Assembly: GCA_025677815.1 (NCBI GenBank)
Contig: JAIXMP010000031.1
Location: forward strand, 372,001 to 436,000
DNA length: 64,000 bases
Reading direction: 5' to 3'
DNA from: Phascolomyces articulosus
Lineage: Eukaryota; Mucoromycota; Mucoromycetes; Mucorales; Lichtheimiaceae
In this document: piece by piece, positions 1 to 12,076 of the stretch
How the letters are laid out: every line of letters starts with the position of its first letter
Numbering within the stretch: position 1 is the stretch's first letter
Position numbers and translations under genes: made by a program
Notes under the pieces: model-generated
The model's database searches: none
What the model was told of the DNA's origin: nothing
What the model saw: only the letters and a program-made list of their open reading frames with translations

Positions 1-461
1 AAATTTCGGTTACTGTTATTAGAACGACCTCTTGAACGGCACATCGCATCCGAGTTAGTAAGTATCCTGAAAATATATCTGAGTATGAATGGAAAATCAT
101 ACACATTGTTGGGGTGAAAGATGAACAGAAAGGGAAAGAATGAACCAAAAGGGAATTCCTTGATAATATTTTTTTTAAAAAAAGAGGATAGAAAGAACAA
201 AAAAGACCTTCAGCATTCCATATCTTTGATTTTGATTCTATTATCATGATTGAAAATATGTTCATTCGTGTATTTTTTTGTTTTGGTGATAAGAAGCGCA
301 TAGAGTTTTGTCACGATGATTTTGTTGAAGAGATATTTATTACCAACGTAAATGATGACTATTATATGGTTTTATCGATATCATCTTCTGACACTGTATG
401 TATATGGTCAATAAAGATCATTGTTGTTGCCCATGACAAAAAACATATATATAATATATAA
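1..461 (+). CDS. Possible 3' exons of a gene cut by the left window edge
   Basis: Bases 1-57 are open in frame 1 (19 codons, ending IASEL) and stop exactly at a consensus donor, gtaagt, at 58. A phase-compatible continuation could start after the AG at 190-191 and run open from 192 to the stop at 459-461 (90 codons, with a run SSSDTVCIWS). I do not recognise the protein; the DTVCIW string is only vaguely WD-repeat-like. The acceptor lacks a pyrimidine tract and the downstream frame is AT-rich, so only the edge exon has moderate support. Sequence to the left of the window would decide it. Confidence 0.3.
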
Positions 462-3400
462 AAGTCATTTCTATATATTTCTACTCTACTGAAAACTTAC
501 TGAAGTTCCAATGTTCCCTTCTTCATAGCCCAACAGTGTAAAATCTCTACCCAGTGATGATCACTTATTCAGTCCTTTTATAAGACTTCTTCACAGATAA
601 GGCACCTTTCTACCAACATTTTCCTGAACAAATACCCTTTTTCAAAAGAATAAGTATATACATCCGCGATAACGTCCATTGTCTTACTTTTTCGTAATTT
701 GCTGTTGACTTATCAATGACACTGTCATAAACTAAAAAAACCGCAAGGTTGGAAAGTTTTCATATTCTAAAACCTGATGATAAAACTATATCAGATGGAA
801 AGAAACAACAATAAAATGATAACACTATCATTATTAAAAAATCATATTACCTAAATGTACCTTACATATCAACACCAATAAAAAATTAAGCTATATTTGA
901 AACGGAACCATCATATGTTCCTATAATAAATATATAATAATATTGTTATTTTTTAAAATATACTGCTACATCATTTTCTTTGATATCATTATATATCAAA
1001 AAAACTTGTTCTAAATAAAAAAAAGAAATAATGACATTGAAAGATATGATTTCTATATACTACTTTACCTTATAGACCCCCCAATCTATTAAAGAAGATA
1101 TGATGGTTTCATCGATTGATCATTATTATTGACGTAATGTTGGAAACAGCTAAAATAGTAGTAGAGAAATGCTGTCTAATTCTTCTAATAATGGTCTCGC
1201 CTCCGCCCCACATTTTGTCTTTTTTATCAGTGCACCCTCCATTTTTTTGGGTAAAATTTTTTTCTATCTTTTTTCATCATTGATTTCATGTCTACTTTCG
1301 TTCTATCGTACAACTGACCCATGAAAAAATTTAATACCTATATAGTAGTTCAGGAATGTCCCGTAAGTTGTAAAAATGAGATGGTGTAGTAACCGCGGAG
1401 AGAAAAACCGAGTATAAGGATTCATAAAAAAAAATATAACATCTCGGTTTTTTTTTCATTTTCTGACCGAACCAAGCATTTGTACATGTGTACACACGTT
1501 TTAATCAGTTTGATTAATATTCTTTATTTGGGGGGGGGGATATTACCCCACGACGAGGAAACTTTTTAATCATAAAAATAGGATGGTATCGTTTTAAGAT
1601 AAACCCATAAATTTGATGGATGACATATTGTGTATGTAATTACATTCAAAACGGAACCATATATTTTGTAATTATATAATTCTATTGTCAATTGCTATAC
1701 AGTTATTGTAGCAAGTAGCATGAATTCTTTCTTTGTTTTTATTGCTGTTGTAATTATAAGAAGAAAAATCCTATACACCCAAAAATTTTGTTGAACAATG
1801 ATGGTTATAATGACTTGCTATGTACATTGTAAAAATATACCATTGCAATTTATTGTTAAGCAAACAGAGATATATGCTTATATTGCTGGCTTTTTATTAT
1901 TTTCGAGATATAGTACACGGTGGAGTTAGTAATAAACTCTCTTAATACATGCATGTATGCATGGTCTAAGCACTTCTAATTGTTGCGTCAACATCAAAAT
2001 TATAACCCATTTATTGCCTAGTGCTATTCATTATACAATTCATTCCCCCCAAATATAAATAAATAGTAACCATAAAACTGTTTTTAGCACGGCGAATTGA
2101 TAAAGGTGTACTGGTTCCGTGCCGAGGGGATACAGCCATCATAGAACATTTTAACCTTTTTATTTACCAAGAAGGAAAGGAGCTGCACTTCTGTTGTACA
2201 ACTAATGTTACTTTTTGGGAACTTGTAAACTGGTATAACATACTTCTTTTACTATAAACACCATTCTTATATTTAGAAAGGTAATCGTATTGTATAAAAA
2301 ATGATCGAAACGTTAAAAGATAATAATATAAATGTTTATATAGTAATTGTTCATGATGATATGAATCGAACAAGTCCTCTCTCACTCAATTGCGATCAAT
2401 GCTATTTCATACTGATTCATAAAGAGGAAAAAAATGGTACAGTGCTATAAATAAAGAATGAAAAAAAAATGCAGACGGGTACGCAAAAAAAAAAAAAAAT
2501 ACTACGTCTATTATTATTATTATTATTGTAAAAATAAGCGACTTAGCTGTTTCTGGTACATTTTTTTATAGAACCCTTAGATTATTAGATGATAACATCT
2601 TTTTTAATTATCAACAACAGCCAAATTGAATGTATAATTCATTTGTTTATTTATTAATAATGAATATAAGGCTAGAACAATTTAGGAAAAATATCATTAT
2701 TGCTGTTTTATATACAGAAAGAAACGAAAAGAAAAAAAAAGCACCGAGATTCGTATATGGTAATTTTCATACTATAAAGAAGTGAAGCAACGCCCAAAAA
2801 AAAATATGTGGTCCAACATCACAATTGTTTTTAAAATAACAAAACAGCTCACATAGCAACATCATCAACAATAAGGTGTATCACAAACATTATGTGCAAT
2901 TCAGTTATTATTGTTGCTATAGTGAAAGAAGAGAATAGAAATACTGCAATTGCAATTACCAGGACATAGATATTCGCGCGAAGAGTATTTTAAAATGAGC
3001 TTTCATATATTGATTATTTTATAGTAACAAAAACTACGGACATGACATTAATATTTTTTTCAGCCTTACCAATTTTTTTTCTCCTAGGATGTTTGGAGAA
3101 CAGGAGCTGTTACTGATAATAATAAAAGAATATATACCTACTATTAAAAATGATTACGCGATTTATAAAGATCTAGTAACCCATTTTTTATCATGATAAC
3201 TATCGAATTGATTTGAAATTACGTTATAAATCTAGATTAGATAGTGTAAAATAAGACGAATTCGTTTTTTTAGATAACATTGGGATTGGGGACTCGATGG
3301 ATGATGAAGATATATATCCCCAAAGTTTTTTTTTATGATGATAGGGTTTGGAGTAACAGAAAGATTCGTATCGAAAACTAGCAAAAAGGAGTTTTTATTT

Positions 3401-4450
3401 TTTTGGGAAAAGGAGAGAGTAATAAGTGAATAATAAATGGCTGTCACGGAAAAGAAGGAAAAGGAAGCATGAAAGAAGAATTAGGTCACGATTATTATTA
3501 TTCCATCCCCCTTATAACTAAGCCCTCCTCCTAAAAGTGGATAATAACTATTGGTTCATGACCTCATTTCTGTAGTTGATTTCAACAAATCAAATGAATC
3601 TCTAATGATTTTGATGAACCGATCCAATAAGATGTTGTATTTTTAATCTGAGTAATGCAAAATAGAAACTTTTTTTTGATCCTGTATAACCTTGCCAAGT
3701 TATTTTAAAAAAAGTTTCCCAGACTGTGGAATTTACAATAAATACTTCTTTGAATAATAAAAAAAAGGTTTGATTTAAAGAAGTTCAGCAACCAATAAAA
3801 TTTTAGAATTTTATTTTGACGAAACTGGGATTTTTTTTTTTGTAGAAAAATGAAAAACCTATAATTTTAACTTGACGTATTAGGTCTCGCTATATATATT
3901 GGCGAGTCGAAGCATAAGAAAATGATAATTGATTTTGTGTCTCACTAAATACAGATGTATACTCTCATGTATTACAAAGATAAAGAAGTATAATCATACT
4001 TGTTGGTGGCAGTGTTGCCCCCCCCATTATGGTTGTTGACAGGCTTATTTGTTGTGGGAAATAATACATGTGTGCTCAACAACAATTTTACAATAAATAT
4101 TTTTTTATGTTTGAAAGCCACGTGCCCTGGGATCTTGTGGGAGAAAGAAAGCTATCGTACAACAAGAAACATGTACCAGGAGTTTCAATGACTCGGAGAA
4201 GTACAGATCAAATTTTCCAGTTTTTGGTTTTTTACATTATTAAAGTTTTTGCTTCTTTTCAGTCACAAAATGTAATCATGTTGTGCAACTGATCAGAAAA
4301 AAAATTATGATAACAAAAAAAAAATCATCCGGGCTTATCACACACTTTTTCTTACAGCCAAAAACAACTTCTGACACACCATTACTCCCCCCAAGAAAAT
4401 TCACCTGCATTTATTCTCGTCATTCGAAAGAAGATGAAAGAAAAAAAAAG
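462..4450. other. Long AT-rich intergenic stretch, no gene seen
   Basis: About 4 kb of AT-rich DNA with many homopolymers. The open frames are short, lack flanking splice signals and have the composition of intergenic DNA. A small stem with arms gcacgg at 2087-2092 and ccgtgc at 2117-2122 stands out by its GC content, but I cannot give it a role. I see no tRNA, rRNA or transposon ends here. Confidence 0.6.
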
Positions 4451-4451
4451 A

Positions 4452-4459
4452 TATATAAA
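4452..4459 (+). promoter_or_regulatory. TATA box of the 71-aa protein gene
   Basis: The sequence tatataaa lies 94 bases before the ATG at 4553. It is followed by a pyrimidine-rich leader, the usual fungal layout of a TATA promoter. Confidence 0.5.
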
Positions 4460-4552
4460 CAGAAAAATGAATTGCTTGTTTTAATTATCTTTTTTCTCCA
4501 ATCTTTTTCACTTCTTCTACATCAAAAAAGAAACTACTCCTTTTGTTGAATC

Positions 4553-4768
4553 ATGCCCTTCTTCACAGCTAGCAAGAAAGTCAATAGCGAGACTAGTTCT
4601 CAACAAGACAAAGGTCAAGATCATTCATCCACCCCTGCCTCCCCTACATTCTTAAAGGATCCTGTTCGTAATAGCAATGTACCTGATGCGGTGGGTAAAT
4701 TCTATGATCCAATGAGTACACGGGCCACTTATACTCAAGGCATTGATCCCACCAATACTGGCGCTTAA
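4553..4768 (+). CDS. Small hydrophilic hypothetical protein, 71 aa
   Basis: Single-exon frame from ATG 4553 to TAA at 4766-4768, with a TATA box about 94 bases upstream and a CT-rich leader. The protein is Ser/Thr/Asp/Gln-rich, has no membrane segment or Cys, and looks disordered; its C-terminal third (YDPMSTRATYTQGIDPTNTG) reads like a conserved motif. The base composition is clearly less AT-rich than the flanks and codon choice resembles the neighbouring real genes, which supports coding. I do not recognise a family and propose no function. Confidence 0.6.
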   Translation: MPFFTASKKVNSETSSQQDKGQDHSSTPASPTFLKDPVRNSNVPDAVGKFYDPMSTRATYTQGIDPTNTGA

Positions 4769-5654
4769 ATAAAGGGTGGTTTTTTTTTTCATTTACTATC
4801 TTTCATTCATCTTGAACAACAGCATCAATTTATCAAAAAGTGAGTTTGGTTTTCTTATTACATATTTCATTTATCAATAGACACATATATTAACATTATT
4901 ATATAATAATAGGAAGAGCCATTGTATACTTTTTTTTTATCAAAAATTGTGTATAATTGCAAAGAAGCAAACAACAACCTCATCATCTCCCATTATTTTT
5001 TCTACATTAAGCCTTTCCTCAACTCTTACAGAAGAAATTCTTTTTATTACTCTTATAAGAAGCTTTTTTTTTCACCTATATCTCTCAAGCATTTAATATC
5101 ATATCATTCTTTTATTAGCTCATACATATATTTATTCATCTACTACTACATACCTATTTGTAACAATTATTATTATGCATTTTTATAATGAGTATTATCA
5201 CTATTATATTATATTATCAATATTTTTCAATAAAAACACCTAATAATATTTTAAACTATTCATATCTTTTTTTTTCACAATTGAGGACTTTCTGAAAAAT
5301 GATGTCAAAATTAACCTTTTATAATGAAATTACCTCTTTAAGGAATAAAATAATCTTGAATTTTTTTTGTTATGGTTAGGTCCGGTTAAATACTTTTCAT
5401 TTTTATATTTTTGTGAAATAAGAGTTAATGTTTTCTTTTCAAAGTGATATAGTAGGATACTTTGTACTCAATAATAGGCTATAGTAATTTATTGTAAAAA
5501 ATAATCCGAAATCACCCTATAGAATGCCAATAATAACGATGATATTGATAGAATGGATGAATAATAATAAGGGTGCTTCAATTTTTATACAGAAGAATAA
5601 CCATGAAGCCAATAGTAAGTCATAGTGTTTATTTTATATTCTGATTACTATGAC
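4769..5654. other. AT-rich intergenic region between two 3' ends
   Basis: Contains the 3' flank of the small gene (aataaa overlaps its stop, 4768-4773) and the 3' flank of the CExxW gene on the other strand. The open frame at 4922-5188 is Tyr/Phe/Ser-rich, as expected of translated AT-rich DNA, and has no support. Confidence 0.55.
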
Positions 5655-7181
5655 TTAATGTGGTAGAGTTTCGAGATCATGGAGTGAATAAACAGGACGA
5701 TGACTTGTTTCCGTTGCGTTGATTTCTGATTCTGAAGAGTATGCATCACCAATACTGAAAGCACTACAAATACTATTATATATATACATCAATGGTGAGT
5801 CACCGTAGGAAAAGATACATATATATTTCATCCTGTCAATATATCTCGCCCTTTTTAAGAAAAAAAAATACACACCTATCTGTTGGAGAAGCTGGAATCA
5901 CTATGGGTATTCTTGGTGGTTTTTCTGTTGCAAGTGGGGGTGGTGAACAATGGCTACTACCCATGACTTCAGAATCCGAGTAAACACAATGTGTCAAGGA
6001 TGAAAGATCAATGTCCATTGGTGTATTTTTTTGTATTGTTGCTTCAGGTGGAGGTGCAGCCTCAGACTGTTTGGAACGATGATATTGTTGAGGTATAACG
6101 TCCATATCCAAGGATGTCATTTGTGTTTTTTCTATTACAGATAATGGATGCGGAAACTGTTGATCATAATGATGTTGCTGCTGAGGTGGTGAAACTTGAA
6201 CATCCATTAATTTATTTTTTTGTGGTATTGTTGTTGTTATAGGCACCGGTCGTATATAACAACTACTACTGCTACTATCAGCTCTTGACTGCTGTTGATA
6301 AAAATGGATCTATTGCATTACGTATTATACAATAAAAATGAAGAAGTAGGTTATTAATTCATTACCATAATTCAATCATTCAATTTATGAAAACAACAAT
6401 TATGTTTTGATAGGTTTTTTTTTTCAAATGGACATACCTGTTTGATAACATTCATTACTGGTTGAATATCATCGTTGTCATTATCATTTTGATGAATATT
6501 ATTTTTGACTTTATTCGAGTTCTTTCGATTGCTCGGTGGCGGCGGAACTTGTTCTTGTCGATGGACCATCAAGGCGTCTTCTCGTTCCTTCATCAACTTA
6601 TTCATTAACTTTTCTTTTGTCTCTTTTACAACAACATTATCCCATTGTTCCGATAAAAAATATTCAGAGATCCAATAATTCTCACAAAGACGCAATGGCA
6701 TGGGTGGATCATATAATTCAGCATTCTTGTTTAAATAAACAAAGGCAGATTTTCTTTCTTCACGATGAAAGGAGAACCATGGTGTCATTAATAAGGATAA
6801 ATAATAATCTTCTTTTTCTTCATCTTCATCATCATATTTCATGTCTTGACCCATGTCGTCCATTGATGACAAGATATTCATTTTCATGCGTTGAATGGCA
6901 GTTTTGGTAGTATTAGAGAGAAACTGATACATCAGTCTGCCTTGTTCATTAGATTCTGCAATAGAATCAATGGCTTGACGAATATCATTTTTTAATGGTT
7001 TGCGAAAAGTGCCAGAAGGAACCCGGGGTCGTACTATAAATCGATTGGGGAATCCTTGTCGTTCTTGTTGTCGTCGTTTGTGTTTGTTTTCTTTTTGTTG
7101 ACTCATTTTGTTAATATCAGTATGTTGTTGAGAACGCGTTGTCTCTTGTCGTTGATGTTTTTGATTTTTTAATATGGTCAT
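5655..7181 (-). CDS. CExxW-family protein, copy A (unrecognised family, 425 aa)
   Basis: Three exons on the minus strand: 7181-6438, 6309-5876 and 5754-5655. The introns are phase 0 (donor gtatgt) and phase 2 (donor gtgtgt); the coding sum is 1278 bases. After a basic Gln/Arg-rich N-terminus comes a domain (about residues 45-200) shared with the copies at 32.4, 33.8 and 36.2 kb. It has an RPR motif, a helical stretch, a conserved Trp, and the signature P-P-M-P-L-R-L-C-E-N-Y-W followed by a second Trp 12 residues later. This copy carries an acidic insert (DDEDEEKED) that the others lack. Exons 2-3 encode a low-complexity Gln/Pro/Ser tail. I do not recognise the family. The basic ends and single compact domain could suit a nuclear protein, but that is inference. 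Confidence 0.7.
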
Positions 7182-7731
7182 TATTTATGATATCATCTAT
7201 TAGAAAATAGGAAAACAAGAAAGAAAGAAAAAATAACAAGAAGGGTGTTGTCAATTCTTTATTTTGATGGCGGTGGTACAATAATGAATTGCATTAAATT
7301 TCTGACAACATTTTTTTATATATTATCTTTTTTTCCAGGTTTAGAAATAAATTCACACAATGTCATGCTATATTGATATATAAAATAGAACTTATATAAA
7401 AAATAATATATATATAATATGTAAAGTTGATGTGATAAAGAAAAAGAAAAAAAAAGACGCGTGTGTTTTGTGTATACATTCGTTGTTGTTGTGTAAATAA
7501 GAAGGGTAAAGTGATTATTGTTGAAAGAAAAAAAAGGATAATATTATCTAACAAGTAAAAAGAGGTTTTTTTAATGAAGTAGAAAAGAAAAGGAATATTT
7601 GAGAAGGTTTTTATGCTTCTGGAAGTTTTTTTTATACACATAAACTTTACATAATAAAGAAGAAGAGGTAAGGATGAGTGGGATGAAAGAGGGTAAAAAT
7701 ATGAAATAAAACAAACAAATCTCTTATTTTT
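7182..7731. other. Intergenic: 5' flank of copy A and 3' flank of the J-protein
   Basis: AT-rich with purine runs on the plus strand. The Phe/Tyr-rich frame at 7363-7641 (minus) looks like untranslated 3' sequence read through. No convincing gene. Confidence 0.55.
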
Positions 7732-9303
7732 TTAATAATCCGGATTATAACCGAACCGTTTAATTTCTTCACAACTTTTCATTGGCATCTTGAGTGCCTT
7801 TTGATATTGTTCTTCATTTCGACCAATACCAAACACACCCGCCGCCGAATTCAAACGTGTAGCACGTTCCCTTCGTTCATTATTACAAGAATGTTGCAAT
7901 CCACGTACCCAATCTACTTCTACTTGTTGTTCTACGCGATTCAAATTTTGCCTACTTTGTTCTGTCGATCGAAAAGCGGAAGGGTTGACATAATATGGGA
8001 CTTGGTGACTTTGCGTCATTCTTACTTGAGAATACACATTGGTAGGTCTCAATGAAAAGGCAGGTGTGTTGTCGGTGAAAAGACCTGATAAAAGAGAATA
8101 ACCGAATAAAATCAACAAGGGTAAGATTTGTAACAAGACAGTCCATCCTGGTGTACCGCCATTTTGCTGTCTCGCTGCCCGTTGTTGTTGGAATTGTGCA
8201 CGGCGTCCCGCACCGCTACGATAATAGTGCGGAGCAAATCCAGGTCCGACAAAGGTGGCACTACTAAAGCCAGGTCCAAATGCTCCTCCACCTCCTCCTC
8301 CAAAGAACATGTTGAATAAATCTTCAGGTGATATTTCATCGCCTCCAAATCCTTGTCCAGCATGATGGAATCCTCGGAATCCTCCTGCTCCTCCTCCCAT
8401 ACCTCCACTACCACGTTGTTCTGGGTCACCTCCTCCAGCATCATGAATTGCTCGTTTTTGTGGATCGGATAATACTGTAAATGCCTTGGAAATCACTAAT
8501 GTATATGTGTGGAATGGATAGATAGGATGATCGTTGGGTTAATGTTATCGTCTCATGATGATAATAATGATAATAATGATGATGATATAATAATAATAAA
8601 CATATCCATATTCACACATTTATATTCATATATATATATAAACACAGAATTCCCGGGACTTCCCATTTTTTCTCTTTCATATAACCCCCCAAACTAGGGG
8701 AATTTGCATCTATAATCTATCAACACGTGAATTATATATAGAATAAAGATAATACTTACATTTGAATGCTTCATCAGCTCCTGGTGCATTATTTTTATCT
8801 GGATGGAATTGTAAAGCAAGCTAATAAAAATAATTAAGTTGTTAATATCATTATTCTCATATCCGTCTTATTACAACACCCTTCCTACATCCATATAATG
8901 TATAATTTACCTTGCGATATGATTTTTTGATCTGTACTTCTGTACATTTTTTCTCCAAAGATAATACTTCATAATAATCCGTACCACAGGCTAAAATCTT
9001 TTTTACTGCTGATACTTGGTCCGCTGTGTATTTTTTCTCGGATGAAGTAGTGGATGGCTTGGAAGATGTCGATGGTCCACTACTACTACTACTACTATTA
9101 TTACTATTATTGGTAGACGATTTCTGGTCTCCTTCATTGGCTACTGCTTTTTCTGCTTTTTCGAGAAAATCTTTGGCTGGATCGGTTGGATACAAACTAA
9201 TCGATTTCTTGGTGAATCGTAAAGCGGCCGCGTAGTTGCCATTACCAAAATGATTTTTTGCAATGTTTAAACAACGAATAGCTTCGTCCTTATTGATCTC
9301 CAT
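7732..9303 (-). CDS. DNAJB12/B14-like ER membrane J-domain co-chaperone (DUF1977), 405 aa
   Basis: Exons 9303-8911, 8820-8760 and 8495-7732 (phase 0 and phase 1 introns; 1218 coding bases). The N-terminus MEINKDEAIRCLNIA matches the start of animal DNAJB12, which fixes the ATG at 9303 rather than an upstream in-frame codon. The J-domain spans about residues 109-170 with the HPD triad at 137-139, encoded by the small second exon. A Gly/Phe-rich linker follows, then one hydrophobic segment near 269-291 and a C-terminal lumenal-type region, the usual DNAJB12 order. Family knowledge: these tail-anchored J-proteins face the cytosol and recruit Hsp70 to the ER membrane for degradation of misfolded membrane proteins. 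Yeast HLJ1 is the nearest functional counterpart. Confidence 0.9.
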
Positions 9304-10017
9304 GGTGCATTTAAATCCGAGAAAAAGAAACAAAAAGATTTGAAGAGGAGAGAAGAGAGAAAAGAGTTATTGAAGAAAAAGGAGAACTCGAATAGAAAAA
9401 AAAAAAACGAACAAAAAGGTAAAACAAGAAGAAGAAAAAAAAGGCACAAGAATACAGACACACACAAAGGTCGAAGGAAGAAGAAAAAGAAGTAGAGTTT
9501 CAAATAGACTCTCTCTTTAAGACACCACAACGAATTTCATTGGATACTTTTTTTTCTCTCTTTAACTTTGTTTCTAGTGTTACCCTTATTTTCAACTTAT
9601 ACACCCAAATTCTAACATTAAATTCAATACAGGAATATAACAGATAAGCGGGAAATGGATGAATGATTTTTGCATTTGGATTTGATTTTATTTTTGTGTG
9701 ATTTTTTTTATTTACAACAAAAAAAAAGATTATAAGAAATAGATTGAAGAAAAAAGACATCTAAAACAAAAGAAGATAATGGAATGACAAATAGAGAGAA
9801 AAATGAAAAAAGAAAGAGAGAAGGTGTGTGCGGTAAGACGATGTGGTAGTTTTTGTTTGTTATATGTTAAGTTTTTGAGTTTTACATGTAAAAAAAATAT
9901 GACGGATTGGGTGCGATGTTTACGTTGTTATTGTTGCGTTATGGTGATAAAATAAAGAAAAGAAACTAAGCTTGGTAATCATAAAAAACAGAATATGGAA
10001 AGTTAAAAAAGTATCAA
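9304..10017. other. Intergenic: J-protein promoter and NOP1 3' flank
   Basis: Strongly CT-rich on the minus strand immediately upstream of the J-protein ATG (about 9310-9510), typical of fungal leaders. The Phe/Leu-rich frames at 9267-9530 and 9500-9760 are translations of this tract, not genes. Confidence 0.55.
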
Positions 10018-11010
10018 TTATTTGCTTCGAACATATTTGCCAACCACAACAGCGTGATCTCTTTCATAAGGTTCCAAAGTCAATTGTTCTTGAGGTTTAA
10101 CACGTTCTTCTTGGAGTTTCTTGACTTCACGAGCAAATACAGTAGCAGCATCGACAGTAGAATCAATACAAGAAGCCTTGATAGAAATCACAATATGACC
10201 ATCGTTCTTTAAAAAGTTATGTGCGTTCAAAGTAATGATACGAGCTTGATCAGGTTGAGCAACATCAGCAAAGATGACATCAACCATGGGGACCAACATA
10301 CGATACTTGTGAGGATGACGAGCATCTTCAACAATAGGAACAACGTTAGTGCGTTTCTTGGCCATATTAATCAAATCACGACCGGAACGATGAGAGAATT
10401 CAACAGCATAGACAGCACCTTGAGGACCAACGACATCAGCAACATGAGAAACAGAGGTACCGGAAGCACCACCCAAATAAAGGACCTTTTTACCGGGAGC
10501 AATATGAATATGATCGACACCACCCAAGACAGCAGCGGCTAACTTGGAACGGAAAGGATTCCATACACGATATTCAATCTTGGTACCTTCGGGGCCATCA
10601 ATGGAAATACGTTTTTCACCATAAACAGATTCACCAGGGACCAAGTTTTTGGTGACAAGCAAATCTTCTTTACCACGAGCAATAAAGATACCTTCATGAC
10701 GATGGGGTTCAATGATGACCTTGTTACCACCCTTGGCACCACCACGACCTCCACCACGAGGAGCACCACGGCCACGAGGAGCACCACGACCACCTTTGCT
10801 AATGCCACCTCGACCACCACGATCACCGAATCCACCACGGCCACCACCACGGCCACCACGATCACCACCGAATCCGCCACGGCCTCCACCACGGCCACCG
10901 CCGAATCCTCCACGGCCACCGCCTCGACCGCCTCGATCACCACCGAATCCACCACGGCCGCCACCTCGACCGCCGCGTGCGCCACCTCGACCACGTCCTT
11001 CAAATCCCAT
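10018..11010 (-). CDS. NOP1: Fibrillarin, box C/D snoRNP 2'-O-methyltransferase (330 aa)
   Basis: Intronless frame. Residues 1 to about 95 form a Gly/Arg-rich (GAR) domain of repeated RGG/GGF units. The conserved methyltransferase domain follows, beginning near [13 protein letters not shown]; it includes the SAM-binding strand-loop [15 protein letters not shown] and the fibrillarin strings [14 protein letters not shown] and [16 protein letters not shown]. Length matches fungal and animal fibrillarins. The role is known from the family: catalytic subunit of box C/D snoRNPs in the nucleolus, methylating rRNA ribose and also a histone H2A glutamine. The neighbouring divergent gene is a UPF0390-type nucleolar protein. 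The GAR domain is encoded by GC-rich repeats, giving a false proline-rich frame on the opposite strand. Confidence 0.97.
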   Translation of the reverse strand: MGFEGRGRGGARGGRGGGRGGFGGDRGGRGGGRGGFGGGRGGGRGGFGGDRGGRGGGRGGFGDRGGRGGISKGGRGAPRGRGAPRGGGRGGAKGGNKVIIEPHRHEGIFIARGKEDLLVTKNLVPGESVYGEKRISIDGPEGTKIEYRVWNPFRSKLAAAVLGGVDHIHIAPGKKVLYLGGASGTSVSHVADVVGPQGAVYAVEFSHRSGRDLINMAKKRTNVVPIVEDARHPHKYRMLVPMVDVIFADVAQPDQARIITLNAHNFLKNDGHIVISIKASCIDSTVDAATVFAREVKKLQEERVKPQEQLTLEPYERDHAVVVGKYVRSK

Positions 11011-11196
11011 TGTTGAGTATATAAAAGTGTTGTTGTTGGTTGGTTAAAATTAAAAATAAAATGGAGGGTAAAAGAAACGGTCTAATTAAATGAAATAGAT
11101 CGTAAACTTTTTTTTGAATGTTATGAAAAGGTTTAAGAAAAAAAAAAAGCTGCTTGTCAAAAAAAAAAAAATTTGAGGTTGTTGACAGACAATCCT

Positions 11197-11238
11197 ATTG
11201 GTCAATGGCCAAGCAGGAAAGGAGTCACTATATAAAAG
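11197..11238 (+). promoter_or_regulatory. Inverted CCAAT box and TATA box of the UPF0390 gene
   Basis: ATTGG (inverted CCAAT) at 11197-11201 and tatataaaag at 11229-11238 lie 113 and 76 bases before the ATG at 11314. The 303-base gap to the NOP1 ATG makes this a compact divergent promoter region. Confidence 0.5.
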
Positions 11239-11313
11239 AACCGGAGTTTTTTTTTAAATCAAACAGCAAAAGGCTTACTCGCTTTACTTTTTTTTTTTCA
11301 AAGCAAACAAAAC

Positions 11314-11670
11314 ATGGTACAAGGATCATTAAAAAAGATTGGCGGTGGTCAAAAGAAACAACCTAGAAAAGCAAAACAAATGAAAAAAGGAGGTAAATGA
11401 GCATACATTGTATTATTGCCATTCATGCTCTTCATGTCATTGGATCTTTACTTATTATGATATTTATATATAGCACGCACCATTGCCCCCAAAAAAGCAG
11501 CGCTTGTCACTCAAAAGAGACTTGAAAAGAAATTAACAGCAAAAATCAATAATAATATCGAACGAGAAATGTCTGTTAAAGCCAATGCTGTTGGTAAATT
11601 GACTGTGATGAAGAAATTGGCTGAAGCAACTGCTGCTGAAGCTGCTAGCAAAAAGAAAGGCAAGAAATAA
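11314..11670 (+). CDS. UPF0390 / DUF2462 small basic nucleolar-type protein, 91 aa
   Basis: Two exons, 11314-11392 and 11474-11670, split by an 81-base phase-1 intron (gtaaat...tatag); 276 coding bases. The N-terminus is very basic (MVQGSLKKIGGGQKK) and runs into RTIAPKKAALV across the splice junction. That string is the hallmark of the UPF0390 family (human C19orf53, 'Leydig cell tumor 10 kDa protein'; yeast YLR363W-A). A short helical region and a Lys-rich end (KKKGKK) follow. Yeast family members localise to nucleus and nucleolus, and the molecular role is poorly defined. Divergence from NOP1 over about 300 bases fits co-regulation with ribosome biogenesis, which is inference. Exon 1 is too short for simple ORF finding. 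Confidence 0.85.
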
Positions 11671-12076
11671 AATTTCATCAATCATCATCATCATCCATGA
11701 GGAACCAAGCAACATCCCACTATCATTTATTTTTTTCTTTCAGCATAATCCATAATTCTATACTATTTTATCTATATACGCATTTTATTGAAACATATCA
11801 TAAACCTTTACTACAAATCCACAACCACATTCGTCATACATTCCCGTTTTGATCCAACAACCAAAAACACATCATAGCCAATGTCACAATTTTTTAAAAC
11901 TTTTTGTACCATATACATTTATCATTTAATACATTTGTAACAGGATGTATAATTAATATGCTTTTGAAGTAGTGATTTTTTTGTTGTTGTTGTAAAGGAA
12001 GGAAGAGGAAGTGAAATATATGTATGTATAATTATAACAAAGATGGGGAGGGTTTATAATGATAGCGATGATGAAT
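11671..12076. other. Convergent 3' flanks
   Basis: AT-rich 3' sequences of the UPF0390 gene (plus) and the trehalase (minus). No open frame or RNA gene is recognised. Confidence 0.55.

Noticed and set aside
9026..9235. Leucine-run open frame, plus strand
   Set aside because: Opposite the polyserine/asparagine linker of the J-protein; the run is translated (CTA)n.
10712..11047. Proline/arginine-rich open frame opposite the fibrillarin GAR domain
   Set aside because: It is the reverse reading of the GGN/CGN repeats encoding the Gly/Arg-rich domain of NOP1; the sense strand matches a well-known family end to end.
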